Of a stretch of 64,000 bases of DNA, positions 33,193 to 44,902 are shown one piece after another. This stretch comes from Uloborus plumipes (lineage: Eukaryota > Arthropoda > Arachnida > Araneae > Uloboridae). The translations under genes and the position numbers were made by a program. The notes under the pieces were generated by a model, which ran no database searches, was not told the origin of the DNA, and saw nothing but the letters and a program-made list of their open reading frames with translations. Where the stretch lies: positions 81,116 to 145,115 of the forward strand of contig JAXGGA010001639.1 of the NCBI GenBank assembly GCA_038373865.1, in the 5' to 3' direction. How positions within the stretch are numbered: position 1 is the stretch's first letter; the number at the start of each line of letters is the position of its first letter.

Positions 33193-33530
33193 TCTGACAG
33201 CACTTCTGTAGGAATGTTTGAGTATGGGGAATTTTTTTTCAAAAATGCTTAGCAGGTACCCTAGGAAGTATTTTGGACTCAAGTGGACATCCGCCACCTG
33301 GTGCATTTTTTGCTATGACGTCATCAAAGATGGCTGCCATTTTGGCTCTCATAAATGCTAAAATACCCAGCACTTCTGCAGGAAATTTAAAAATTGAGAA
33401 TTTCTTTTCAGGTGTCCTAGAAAGTCTTTTAGACTCGGGTGGACACCCGCCTCCTCTTAAATTTTCCGGTTATGACGTCATCAAAGATGGCCGCCGCTCG
33501 ATTTATAAATGCTCATATCTATGTTGATTC
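33193..33530. repeat. two-unit 170-bp tandem duplication with TGACGTCA
   Basis: CAGCACTTCTG recurs 170 bp apart (33198 and 33368). Each unit ends in TATGACGTCATCAAAGATGG, which contains the CRE palindrome TGACGTCA. Whether that palindrome matters is unknown. Confidence 0.75.
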
Positions 33531-33647
33531 TTGACCGATTTGCATGAAAATTGCACTTTTTTTATTAATTTGTCTGATGCTTATTTGTCTTTGAGCTGCA
33601 TCGTTAAAAATTTACTCAAAAAATAAAATTGAAAATCAATTTATGTA

Positions 33648-35467
33648 GGGGAAAGTACCCCAAAACGGGATAGCTAACCTATTCTTCGCTTTATTTCTTA
33701 TTGTATACAAGGTACATTCCAAAGTTAGACGCCATTTAAAAGCATACACCTTTTACATTACTAAAAATACCTTTGTCATATTTGTTCGATATTATTTATG
33801 TGAAAAATACTGGTTTCAAAAAGTCTTATACCATCCCGTTTTGCCCGACCAAGGGTGGGTAAAACGGGATAGGAAATTGTATGTTATTATTTTGTACTGA
33901 TTTTACTTTTGATTTAGTTTTCAGACCAAAAATAGGCTACGTAATCGTAAAGTTGGAAAATTACATAACACAGAAATCGCATAAAAATGTGTCGTCTGCT
34001 TTGGAATAAGCTTCGTGGGCCCATCCCTGGCAGCTCGAGCATTGTATCCAGCTTCCTTCTCCAGATTTCAATTCAAGATACAGAGCGTTGCAGAAAATAC
34101 ATGCTTCATCTTTTTCAGTTTCATCTTCTGAAGACGACGACAACCAACCTTGGTTAACAGATGATTTTTTTTTAATGTTACGTCCATTTTCTTCCATTTT
34201 TGCAAATGATGTTTGTGGTGTTTTTTCAGGTTCAGAGAACATTTTAAAAATTTATATGCCTGTTTTGCATCTCCAACTGGTTTTCTTTTACGTCTCATTT
34301 TTTTTTTTTTGGTTTTCGGAACATTCAAGAGACTACTTTTGGCAGCCCTTTTTTTCAGCTTTTAAGTTATTTATCGTTTTTTTTTTCTTTTTCTTCTTTC
34401 AACTCAAGTTTATACGGGCTTCTTGTTATACATGCTGTTTTCCCTCTTCTATTATTGTGTTTATTTTGAGGTCTTGGTCCAATCACTCGTGGTGGAGGTA
34501 GAATTTCTTTGGGTGATATATAAAATGGCAGTGAAGGGCGACAGTATTGTCCAAATCCTTTGACTCCTGTTGAAGTGAACGGTTGGATAAGGCCTGTATT
34601 TGTGCTAGTGTTATCGTTGCACTAACTGATTCTTTCAATACTGTCTAGTGGTTGTGATGACAGCAAACTCTTAGATGCTATGGGTGAATTTGAAGATCCT
34701 TCGGATCTGATTTAATTTTGCTGCAGATTTAATGGGTGTTAGGACGTCATGTTCTGAGCATCCATCAATGGGTGATCTGTTGGAAGAGAGGAAGCGAAGA
34801 TATATTCAGGAAAGACATCTGGGGTTATGTGGGAAAATGCCTGTTTTCATAAACCCATTCACAGCAGTTTCGACAAGAGCTGCTCGTTAAAATGCTGCAT
34901 TGAACATATTTTCTACTTCGTAAATAGTAATCCCTTTATCCGGATGGTTGAACATCCACTTGCGAACCTCTAGCTCGCTCTGTGCTGCTTAAACACTTTG
35001 AAAAAACATTAATGGAAATGGTCGGGTAAAACGGGACACATCAAAATTGTATCGCGCTTTGGGCATCCTAAAAGTGTCCCGTTTTGCCCGACCATGATGC
35101 TTTTGACAACATAAGGGGCTGACGCCGGAACCGCCACTCACTAGCAATATTTAAGTACATGAAATTATTGCTAAAAGAGCTATTAACAAAATACAGTTCT
35201 AACCGGAATTGTTCCGAATTACGAAGAACCACACTCCTAGTTGTTCTGCAGTCGAAAAAAGTAAAAAGTAAGTAAAAATCTCAATTGAAAACTTTAAAAA
35301 ATATTTCTTTGCGAAATACGTGGCTAGAGTTGAGATATTAACTGAGTATGCTGTCATGGCGATCGGGAACCAGTTTAGCCTGTCTCCTGCGAGATAGTAC
35401 CAACAGTCAAGCTCCAACGCCCACTATCCCGTTTTGCCCGCCTATCCCGTTTTGGGCAACTCTCCTC
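33648..35467 (-). mobile_element. second pogo-like element, AAAACGGGATA motif array
   Basis: The left end GGGGAAAGTACCCCAAAACG and the right inverse (GAGGAGAGTTGCCCAAAACG) resemble the ends of the element at 1299. TA precedes the left end (33646-33647); the right flank has TG. GGGCAAAACGGGA or its inverse occurs about seven times, near 33660, 33835, 33855, 35022, 35078, 35426 and 35444. The C-terminal third of a transposase is present on the minus strand. Confidence 0.78.
33961..34985 (-). pseudogene. pogo-like transposase C-terminal remnant with PHD-like finger
   Basis: Minus-strand blocks in order: RKWMFNHPDKGITIYEV (near 34970), NGFMKTGIFPHNP, a PFTSTGVKGFG linker, an RVIGPRPQNK-type basic region, and a final Cys/His cluster, ACIFC..Y......WIQCSSC..WAHEAYS.......FLCDFC (33961-34110). 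This order matches pogo-like transposases that end in a PHD-like zinc finger. The catalytic core is missing and several stops and frame changes intervene. The finger itself is still open. Confidence 0.75.
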
Positions 35468-35469
35468 TG

Positions 35470-38250
35470 TTTATTTTTATTTTCAACTACCATGACTTAA
35501 CCATAAAAATGGTATTAACCCTTTTATTTGTGCAGGAAACTGCTAATTTTTCTCTGCTTGCATGCTAAAAGATACAACTGTATTACAAATCTGTAAAACG
35601 TCCTGCTGTCCTAGCGATAGCAACGAAAATTTAAATTTATTTAAAATAGATATGAACGAGAAAAAATACGAAAATTCCGACATGTTGTAGCAGTTAATTA
35701 GAATTACTTGATCTCTTTTTCACAGTTCCGATTTTGTTGTTGATGATGATTTTTATACTTTTAAAAACATTCGAAGAACCGCCTTTACTACACTGTAGTG
35801 CTAAAGGTACAATGTACAAAAATATTGTCTCAATTAATGGCGCGGGGCACTTGTTGCACTAGAAAGTGGCGAATTCTCAAAGTCAATATTCTTCACATGA
35901 GCATACAGCTATAATCTTAGTTCATTTAAAAATTTACAGAATAAGCCTTTTCGTGTTACCTGCACTACGTATTCTTTTGCTGATTCACGAATTTGTTCTA
36001 CATATTCTAGTCGGATGATAGGCCAAATTTCTCCAAATATTTCGTAAAAAAATAATGAAAAGCTGTTTTTTTCGTGTAAAATGTACTCCAGTAATTTGGT
36101 CCAGATAGTGCGTGGATAGGTTGGAAGGTTTTCATCTGTGTTTCGGTGAGTATTGTGAGCAAGACAAAAGTCGCGTGTAATCCGTAACTCCAGTGTACCC
36201 CTAAAGTTCTTCTGCTTCCTCTACTGTCAAGCAAATTATTATGATGCCCTATTCCTGATAACGCCCAAAAGTTGTTGATTAGAATAGGCAGAGTAGCATC
36301 TTGAGAGATTTTAATGACATGTATAAAAATACTGCTACCTTGTTTCTACGCTTTCGGACTCTTTAGGGGAAAATTTGCTCTAATTGCAAAAAATATTATA
36401 GACTCCTCCACAGCTCTTTGTGATACTCCTAATATATGAATTGAATAATAATAAAAAAGACAGCTATTACTTCGTCAAGGGTTTGTTTTTATTTGTCATA
36501 GCCTTTCGTACAAAAACGTTCACTATATAACAGGACTTTTCATCAGACAAATTTTCGTCTCTTGTTTTGCGATAAGATTTTTCTAGCTCTTTTTACAATG
36601 CACCTATTTGTAATCTTAACATAAACTCTTGTTCATTTAACAATGAACAGTTTTCAGATGGTTCATTCTGAAAGATCTCTTCTACGTCAAATTAACGAAA
36701 TAAAAGTTTTCGTATCATGATGTGACTGTTTGACTTCTTTTTACTGGCTTTCCTTGTGGTAGTACAAGCATTTTGTGTTTTGTTGCAAGGAAATACTGGC
36801 AATATGGTATGGCTTTAAGAATGGACCTTGAGCGATCTTGACTCCTTTTCCCTTGTATCGTGTTAAGCACAGTCACCAGTATTAAAAAAGTTTAATATAT
36901 TTTTCATTGTATCTTGTGAAGCAGCCAACAAAGGTACTGGCTTCAGGCTCAAAAATGCTTTTCAAGTTTATCTAAATAAGTACTTCTTACTTTAGAAAAA
37001 AACACGAGTTTACAAACCTCTTTTTTTCTTTAACCGAGCGGGCTCGGTCCCCTGGTACTTTAAATAAATTCAAAAGTACTGTCTGTAGGCGTGTTATGAA
37101 TCTATCCTTATCATAATTGTTGTCCCCTCAACACCTTTTTTCTTTAGTCGAAAATGTGAAAGTCTTATGGGGACAAAGTGGAGACACCCCTTTTTTCTCA
37201 TATATTAATTAATTTGCTTCGCGTTTCCTTATTCATTAATTCGTTCCTTTATTCTCTTGTTTATTAATTTAAAGATATTTTTATTAATCAATTGGAAAAC
37301 ATTTCATTAGAAATGCATTTTATTTTTCAATTTTCGCCCATACAAAAAAAAAAAAAAAAAGAAAAAAAAATCCTCCCCTCCCTTTTTTTTTTGAACATAC
37401 TAATTTACTGTCGAAAATAAAAAATACTGTTTCGATGCAAGATTTAAAATAAAATACATTGCTCTTTATTTGTGTAATTTCATTTTCAAAACGAATGAAA
37501 AAAATATTTCGCTTCGAGAAAGGTGACTTATTTTAACCGTTTCACTTCAGGCCACATTCTCCTATACCCTACTTTGTAAGTATTTTTTTTACAATAGAAA
37601 AACTTAACATTACCCCCTTCCCCACCCTCCAACAACATGTATGCAAATTCAGGAATTCTGCGTAAGTAATTATGTTAATTGTCACTCTATTTCTTATTTT
37701 TCTTTGAAATGTGATTTTAGTGTTTCAACGTTGATGAAACAAAATCATAATCGAAATACTAATAATCACAATTATAATAATTGCCTATCAAAAATAATTT
37801 TTTTACTTAATTATCCAATGTAATGCTGCTGTGTTATTTAAAAAAAAATTTCGTATTGTTTAAGCTAATTATGAAAATTAAGTAAATAAATTTAATGATT
37901 GTTGCCATCTCTACGAATGTAATTAACTGTGCTTGGGTAAATTGAATCGTATGCATATTTTAATTAACTGAATGCTTTATTTAGTGTTTTATTTCCAGAG
38001 AAATCACAAGTAACTTAATAACTAAATATTATCAAAACATAAAAAAAAAAAAAAAAACTTTTTTTCTAAAGTGCAGTTATAAGCTTACTAGTACTGTATT
38101 AATAATAACTATAATAAAACAAATAAGTAAAAGCAGTGTTATTAGCTCACAAGTACTGCAAAAAAGAAAAACAAATAATTAAAAGCAGCGTTACAAAAGC
38201 TCGGACCACAAAAATATAGAATACTCGTATTTAGAGAACTGAAACATTTT
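35470..38250. other. 2.8 kb without a recognised gene
   Basis: AT-rich. A minus-strand 75-codon frame (36007-36234, containing GVHWSYGLHATF) is more protein-like than its surroundings, and neighbouring frames carry scattered coding-like residues broken by stops. It may be a decayed coding sequence of unknown family. Mixed A/T/C runs occupy 37340-37395. Confidence 0.35.
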
Positions 38251-38260
38251 CACTTCCTCC

Positions 38261-38432
38261 CAGGGCCGTTATTTCGAGTTTTTCCGGGGGGTGGGGCAAA
38301 GGGTCCAAACACAATGCAATAGGAAAACACAAACAAGCACTCCCATTTACATGTAAATACAATGATTTCTCAAAGTCGGGGGGGGGGGGGGAATTGCCCC
38401 CCCCCCCCCGAGCCCCCTAAATGACGGGCCTG
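38261..38432. mobile_element. hAT-like MITE with a G14/C13 core
   Basis: CAGGGCCGTTATTT and the inverse of CAGGCCCGTCATTT close 172 bp. Flanking CTTCCTCC (38253-38260) and CTTCATCC (38433-38440) make an 8-bp duplication with one mismatch, as for hAT. The core is 14 G, AATTG, 13 C (38378-38409), able to form a strong hairpin. Confidence 0.7.
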
Positions 38433-38910
38433 CTTCATCCTCTTTTTGACTCCTGCTTGTTGCCTTTTCTTCAAATTGAACCGTTTAGAATCGAAACAAG
38501 TTATGCCATTTTTTTATGAAAAATACTTTAATTTAAAAAAAAAGAGTTATTTTGAATCAAAACCCGTTAAGTCCAGTTTTTAAGAAAAATAATTTGGTTT
38601 GAAAAATACAAAGGCATTAGATAAAAAAAAACACTTGATCCCAAAATAAATAAATAAATAAAAAACTGAATATAAAGCAAAAGTTTTAAGTTAAAAGCTC
38701 TTTAGACCCATAGTTGAGACAATCGTAAACAACTATGTATAGTTTCCTATGCTGAAGCAATATTAAACGAAGTATAGTAAATGAGGCCAATAAATGAGCA
38801 ATTAGCGCAAAGTAATACGTTAATAATCTTTAGCCAATGATTTTCACTTAATGTCTGCAACAAAGTTTTTGTAGTTACACAACGTTGATACGTTTTCGAC
38901 CTTTGCTGTC

Positions 38911-39255
38911 TAGTCAGTGCGCAACAAGCCTAATGCAATGTTCTATGTGATCTAGACGGTGTGCAAGAAGAGTAGGTATTCATGTTATGTAGTTTAGTTG
39001 ACTAACAACAAGCATAAACCCTCATCCTGGGCTTTCTAGTTGGTGAGCAACAAGCTTAATGCAATGTTCTATGTGAGCTAGTCGGCGTACAAGATGAGTA
39101 GGTGTTCATGTTATGTAGTTTAGTTGACTTACAACAAGCATAAACCCTTGTCCTGGTCTTTCTAGTTGGTGAGCAACAAGGGTAAGGCATTGTTTTGTGT
39201 GGTACAGTTAGTGTGCAGTGTGAATAACACTTTATCCTTTGCGGACTATAGTTGG
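38911..39255. repeat. 42-bp minisatellite with 126-bp higher-order period
   Basis: From 38915, successive 42-base blocks share GCAACAAG-like starts and TAGTTG-like ends. Blocks three apart are nearly identical (38921, 39047, 39173), so the larger period is 126 bp. On the minus strand each block is 14 codons, often YxCCxPT-like (39056-39373 is open), with TAA in some blocks. Eight blocks can be followed before the pattern fades. Confidence 0.85.
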
Positions 39256-39570
39256 ACAAATCTAACATGGCATCATTTCTGTGGGATCTGCATCTTCGCA
39301 ATGTTTCCGGGTTTGATTTGCCCATGCTATATTTTAGTGCGAAGCATATAAGTCGGATTTGGACAGTCATCAAAACTTAATTACGGTTATTAGGTGGTTT
39401 TTTTGTCATACTTCACCTAGATACAATGTTTTGGGTCCATTTGAGAATGGGAGATATTTTCCTTTTTCTAATTTGAAAAAGTTGCTTCTGAATCAAATAT
39501 ATGGAGCCGCAAAATTTTAAGCGGCATTTTTTTCGTTTTGGACTCAACTGCAGATTCGATTTTTACGCTT

Positions 39571-39594
39571 ATCTCGGCAGTATACTGCCGAGAT
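39571..39594. repeat. perfect 24-bp palindrome
   Basis: The half-site ATCTCGGCAGTA is followed directly by its exact inverse. There is no loop and no obvious element end around it. Confidence 0.8.
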
Positions 39595-39599
39595 TTAAG

Positions 39600-40756
39600 A
39601 CTGTTCTGTGTAGTCCAAGTGTGCACCAGTAAAATTCCGCGATGTGTGAAAATAATTGTGATATGTTTAGTGAGAAAACACACATACAAGCATAGTCAAA
39701 ACTCATTAAAACACATTAATGTATTCAAATAGTTGATTTAAATATAACTAAGTAGCAAAATATAATATGATAAAGTTGTAGAAATTTTAGAACAAATTCA
39801 TGTTTAAGATCTATTATTCTTTTAAAGTTTTTACGGTCCGACCCAGAACTGAATAAGAAAAGGTAACGTCATGTTGTTCTCCCGCTATTTCCTTTAAATA
39901 TTTATGCCTAAAATTGTTTTTCTTTTTTCCTTTTATTTATTTATTTATTTTTTTTTTTTGAGCCCCATGACATTTTTCTGGACATGTATTCGCATTGCAG
40001 ATTACTAAGGAAATGATATTTACCCTTTTTAAAATTGAAGCTTAACTTTTTTCGTGTATTTTCTTTCTTTCGAAACGTCAGGACATCTGGAATTTTGACG
40101 GAAAACCCTGATGCCAAATCGATAACCATAACTTCGCTGCAATAGTTTATTCCAGTTTAAAACGGAATAGTTTGTCCCGAAGGTGTAGACGACAATTACA
40201 GCTAATCTGTTTTACTTTCTGATGCCCATTAATTTTTTCGACGTGAATTAAATAAAAGTTTATATTATTTAAATAGAATTCTGAAATGTTTTCGAAAAGG
40301 ATGAAAGATTGTCCGCTTGTTAGCAAACAGTGACATTTAGAATTAGTTTGGTTCGCTTGGATTAATGCACAAACACTTCAAATCAACTGTGAGTTCATCC
40401 CATGGTACAGCAGTAGATACTTAACGTTTAGAGTCAAATTGGAACTGAAAAACATTATTTAACTACTGTTTTTCGTTTTTAGTACTGGTTTCAGTTTTTC
40501 ATATTCTAAACTTTCTTAAGTATTAGATGAGATTTGTTAAATGCTTTTGATTTTTTAGGTTGAAATTCACATAAAATGAAAACAGTAAATAGCATTTTTT
40601 TTGAAATGTCGGATAGTTTTTTCTGATTTTTGCGTTTAAAGTCATTTATTTTTTAGCACGTTTATGGTCCGACAGAACTGGTTAGTTACTTCCCATGGTA
40701 TACATTGATCTCAAGTTGACTGGGGAAAAGGCAACGTTACTAAACACCAGAGTGTA
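39600..40756. other. no gene or element recognised
   Basis: AT-rich DNA with T runs near 39940. Frames here are short and without motifs. Confidence 0.4.
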
Positions 40757-40845
40757 TACAAGGTGTGTATTTTAAGTAATGATAATATTTTTGTCCTAAC
40801 GCGGTTGTGTGCCAGAGGGTGCTCCGATCGGTTGTAGTCGGTAGT

Positions 40846-43800
40846 GAGCTAATATTTAGAAAAGTGCCAATTTGAGTCCCTAGTGAATTTTCACTAGTAT
40901 TTCAATAACTAGTTAAAAAAATAATTTTCCCCAGAAAAAAAGATACGGTTCTGCTTTCATTTCATCTAATAACATCAGAAATTTTTTTTCTTCAGAAAAT
41001 ATTGTTTTTATACATCAAAAATCAGATCGGTAACGTGTCCCCAGTAGCAAAGCTTAGCATGCAAACAGGTCATGCGCACTTTCTAACTTCCTAAAAAAAC
41101 GCACTTGCACAAAAAACGATTCTATTTTTACCCCTTTGTTAATATTTTACTTCATTTTTGTTTTAATCGATTTCTGATTTTCTAGCCGATGCGAAATAAG
41201 CGTGTCCCAAGTTCCGCCGTCAGAGTGGTAACAATAACTTCCGATCTATGTTTAAGCTCCCAAAATCATTTCCTGCACCTATACCACGTGATACTGAGTA
41301 CCTGGTGGGATGTTTTATCGAATCGTAGTTAAAAATTTGCATTTCTGCATCTAAAATTGTAGGTAAGATTTTTTAAAGTGATTTTATAAAATGTGTGTCA
41401 TTTGAGTCATCAGATCGGTAACACGCTCTAAAATGCGCAGTTTTTATTATTTTAAAAATTATTTTATATATAAGTATAGTCCTTTATTGCAAGTGAAAAA
41501 CCCACGTGTTTGATTTTGGTTTAGTGCGATCGACTCGGAAGTAAAAAAAAAAACTTTGTGAGTTTGTCAGATCGGTAACAGTCAGAGCGGTAACATTGAA
41601 AAACAGCGAATATGTTACAGAACTAACTCATACGTTTTAGAATTATAAAAAGCAAAAAGCTTAGGTTTTAGCCATATATATTGAATATTTTTGTTCTTAA
41701 AAATGAAAAGCAATGAGTTTTAGTGCAATTGATTCATTTGTGGTTTGTATGACCTAACAATAGAAGTTAGTAAACTAAGAAAAATTGACACTGCAGAAAT
41801 TAAGTTAATTAATTATTATTATTTCATTTATTCATTTTTTTCGGTGCTTCAATTTCTCATAACTTCGCTAAATAACTAGATAATAACTAGCATGCTAAAT
41901 TTGAATTTCTGATCAAGAAATTAAATTTCCTACAACTAATTAAAGAAAAGCATGCAGCAGAGTTGTTTATTGAAAAAGTTGAAGTTGCGTGTTGTTTCAA
42001 AACAAAACAAATGTTTATGAGCTTGGGTTTAGTAATCTTATAATTTACTAGCAGTACCCGCACGGCGATGCCCGTGCAAAAAATGTAAAGAAATTCAACT
42101 GAATAAATTTAAATTCAATCCACCCTCTTAAGTAAAATTATTATATTCTTTAATTCAAATGTGCACCACGACCTTTTAAAATATATTGATGACACTTTTA
42201 ATGCCATTTCAGTTTGTAGTGTTCAATGCGAGGATTATTTTAGTTTTAAAGACTTTTTTCTTCTTTTCGTGTGTGTGTGACGAACTTATTTACTTTTAGC
42301 GAAATTTTTACGTTTCAATGGAACTTATGACACAACTGTATAGTGCTAAGATTTTCGAAAACTCTTAACGAACACAGCAATTTTGCCCTTGAAATTTAAT
42401 ATAATTCACCGATTTAACCGTAAGTTCAATGTAAAATTGCTCGCCAAATCTAAATTTATTAACATAGGGAACCGATTGTATCAGGTAGATCAGCCACAAC
42501 CATTCTTCCATGATTTTAATGTGAACATTAAAAGGAAAGAAATATAATGTCTTTCGTACCATCTCTTTGAAGTGATTACAATCTAACAGTGACCCTCAAA
42601 TAATCAAGATTTCACTGGCCGGGAAGTTTGGAAAATTTCCCGATTGTTGCCAAAATTTACGACGCCAAATATACGAAAAATAACTGAATAGCGGTGTTAC
42701 AGAAAATGTCAGAATGGAACTATTATTATTAAAAATTTAGTGATGGCGGCATTAAATACATGTTTTAAGCATGCAATAAAATACACTTTAGACTGCAAAC
42801 AACTACTGTTCCTTCCCAGACCGTTTTATTTTTCTTTGAGTTGGAGAAAGTAGTGTTTCACTGGCTGGGAGGTTTGGTAAATTTCCTGATTGTCGCCAAA
42901 CTTTACGACGCCAAATGCGAAGAGGAACTGAACAGACATCCCTAAATTTTTAACAATGATAGTTCCATTGTGACATTTTCGGGAACCCCGAATTTTGAGG
43001 AAGTCAACTTAATAAATTTAAATTCACTTTAACCTCCTCTGAAGAAAAAATATTATATCCTTTAGTTCAAATGCGCTCCACAACCTTTTAAATTCCACTT
43101 AAAGTCATGTTAAAGTTTAAATCAATTCGCCAAATAAATATAAGAGACAGAAAGTTAAGTAAGTAACAGGAGATATTAATTAATCAAATTGAATAAATTT
43201 TCAAGGCTTAAATCTATACGCAAATTTAAACCACAAAGTAACTTCAGGGACAAAAGAGCAGCTGATCAGGAAAATGGCTCTAGTGTTTCAGTTCTGCGTA
43301 CAGTTAGGCCTTGAAAATTGACTAAATTTGATTAATTAATATCTCCTGTCCTAATTAACGGACAGAAACGTGCTAAAACTTTTCTTTTTCAGAAAAAAAA
43401 ACCCTTTCCAACGATATATAATGTTTTGGGGTGGGGGAAGGTTTTCCCCCCTCAATTATGGCGGATACACCAAAAATGAGACTAATTAATTAATTTAAAA
43501 ATAACTAATTCGAAATTAAAAATTTGGGCTTCGAGGTGCACGAGGGCGGGGTACGTTCGAATTTTTGAGCCAAGTTTCAGGTCTGTAGGTGCTGTGGGGG
43601 CTTCTGGCCAGCGGTTACAAACGTACAAACAAACGACAAACGAACACCGTCATCTTTATATATATAGATTTTGTCTAAAAACCTTATCGCGCATTTTTAT
43701 TTCCAAAAATGCTTTTTTATAATGAAATTTGATTTTTTAGCCTAATATATTTTAATATAATTATCTTAATTCTATGTTAAAAATGCAAGGAAATGATATC

Positions 43801-44069
43801 ATATTTAGAGATGTTAACGAAGACTGAAAGCATAAACTCAAATATGTAGCTCATATTAACATCAGATCTGTTACATTCATTAGATCTGTAACGGCTTAAA
43901 AGTGAGTAATCTAAGGAGGAGGTAAATTTATTCTTGACCTCCCCCCTTTTATTTTCTTGCATTTAGACTCAATTTAGACTTAAAATCCAATATTAGTTTT
44001 TTTCTGCAAAAAAAAAAATTTTTTCAGAAAACTCCAACTTCAAATTGGCACTTTTCTAAATATTGGCTC
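40846..44069. mobile_element. element with GAGC(T/C)AATATTTAG ends and GATCGGTAAC motif array
   Basis: GAGCTAATATTTAGAAAAG and its near-inverse close the element. TAGT borders both sides (40842-40845 and 44070-44073), and mariner copy 1 provides the empty site. CAGATCGGTAAC or close variants recur near 41022, 41217, 41408, 41567, 41582, 43861 and 43880, clustered towards both ends. A Helitron sits inside. No transposase is recognised. Confidence 0.75.
42048..43668 (-). mobile_element. non-autonomous Helitron
   Basis: On the minus strand it starts TCTATATATATAAAGATGAC at 43668 and ends CTAG at 42048. The flanking bases are A and T, which is insertion between A and T without duplication. The 5' region (GTTCGTTTGTCGTTTG) is of the arthropod Helitron type. 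Inside, a GAAGTTTGG-type block recurs near 42610 and 42860. No Rep or helicase coding remains. Confidence 0.75.
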
Positions 44070-44162
44070 TAGTGTGGACTTCGACCTTGATAACGCTTCC
44101 TTCGGCAGTCGCATGCTGGCTTTAGTTGAGGCGTAGACGTCATCAGAAAAGTCAAGCTCAAA

Positions 44163-44750
44163 ATGCGACAAAGCATTGAACGGCGTTACGCAATCAAATT
44201 TAGCGTGGAAATGATTCAGCAAGCTTACAGCAGGGAAAGATTATTGCAAGCGTAAGTTTTAGATGGCATAACATGTTTCAAGAAGGCCGGGAGAGCGTGG
44301 AGGATGAGCCCCGTGCAGGTCACTCGTTAACATTAAGCACCGCTGAAAACGAACTACGTGTGCGAAATTTTGTGGAAAACAGATCATTGTTTATGTGTTT
44401 GCATGATCGCAGAACAGCTAGGAATGAAAAAAATAGTTGTGCACAAAATCATCAGTACGGATCTTGGCATAAGGAAGATTTCCGTCAAACTCGTGCTGAA
44501 AGTTTTAACGGATGTTCAAAAGCAAACATGTGAGGCCGTTTCAAAAGAGCTTCAACAGCTGCTAAAAAGCCCCGACCTTGACCCCCTCCCCTCAGCATAC
44601 CTTTTCCTCTTCCCTAAAGTGAAAACCGCCCTCAAAGGGTGCCACCACGGGACCCTAGATGATATCAAAAGGGCTTGCACGCATGTTCTGAAGGATGTTT
44701 CGTTTGGTGACTTCCAGGGAGCGCACGAAGCGTGGAAACGTCTCCCGTAG
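44163..44750 (+). pseudogene. mariner transposase pseudogene, core deleted
   Basis: It begins MRQSIERRYAIKF, then the HNMFQEGRESVEDE block, the MIAEQLGMKKIVVHK helix-turn-helix, and TDLGIRKISVKLVLKVL. It then jumps to the C-terminal DLDPLPSAYLFLFPKVKTAL and HEAWKR. Two frame changes and a stop near 44250 break the N-terminal half. The jump occurs at the same place as in copy 1, so the catalytic Asp residues are absent in both. Confidence 0.8.
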
Positions 44751-44902
44751 AAGTGTTAAGATGCTCAAGGAGCATGTTTTGGAGACTTCTAAAGTTTTGT
44801 AGCGATATCTGTAATAAATTATTTTTTGTGGACTTACTATCATTACTTAAAATACACACCATGTAGATCACAAGTTCTACGCTCATTGCACTCCGTCTAG
44901 AC

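Larger units (their letters stand above)
40759..44863 (+). mobile_element. internally deleted mariner, copy 2, carrying nested insertions
   Basis: CAAGGTGTGTATTTTAAG and its inverse close the element, with TA at 40757-40758 and 44864-44865. Removing the insertion at 40846-44069 leaves a copy of about 880 bp, close to copy 1 (894 bp). It holds the same N- and C-terminal transposase parts and the same missing middle. Confidence 0.85.

Noticed and set aside
33480..33488. CRE promoter element
   Set aside because: TGACGTCA occurs in both units of a tandem duplication with no gene or promoter context.
36007..36234. Transposase fragment of a named family
   Set aside because: The frame looks protein-like but no motif could be tied to a family, so it is only mentioned.
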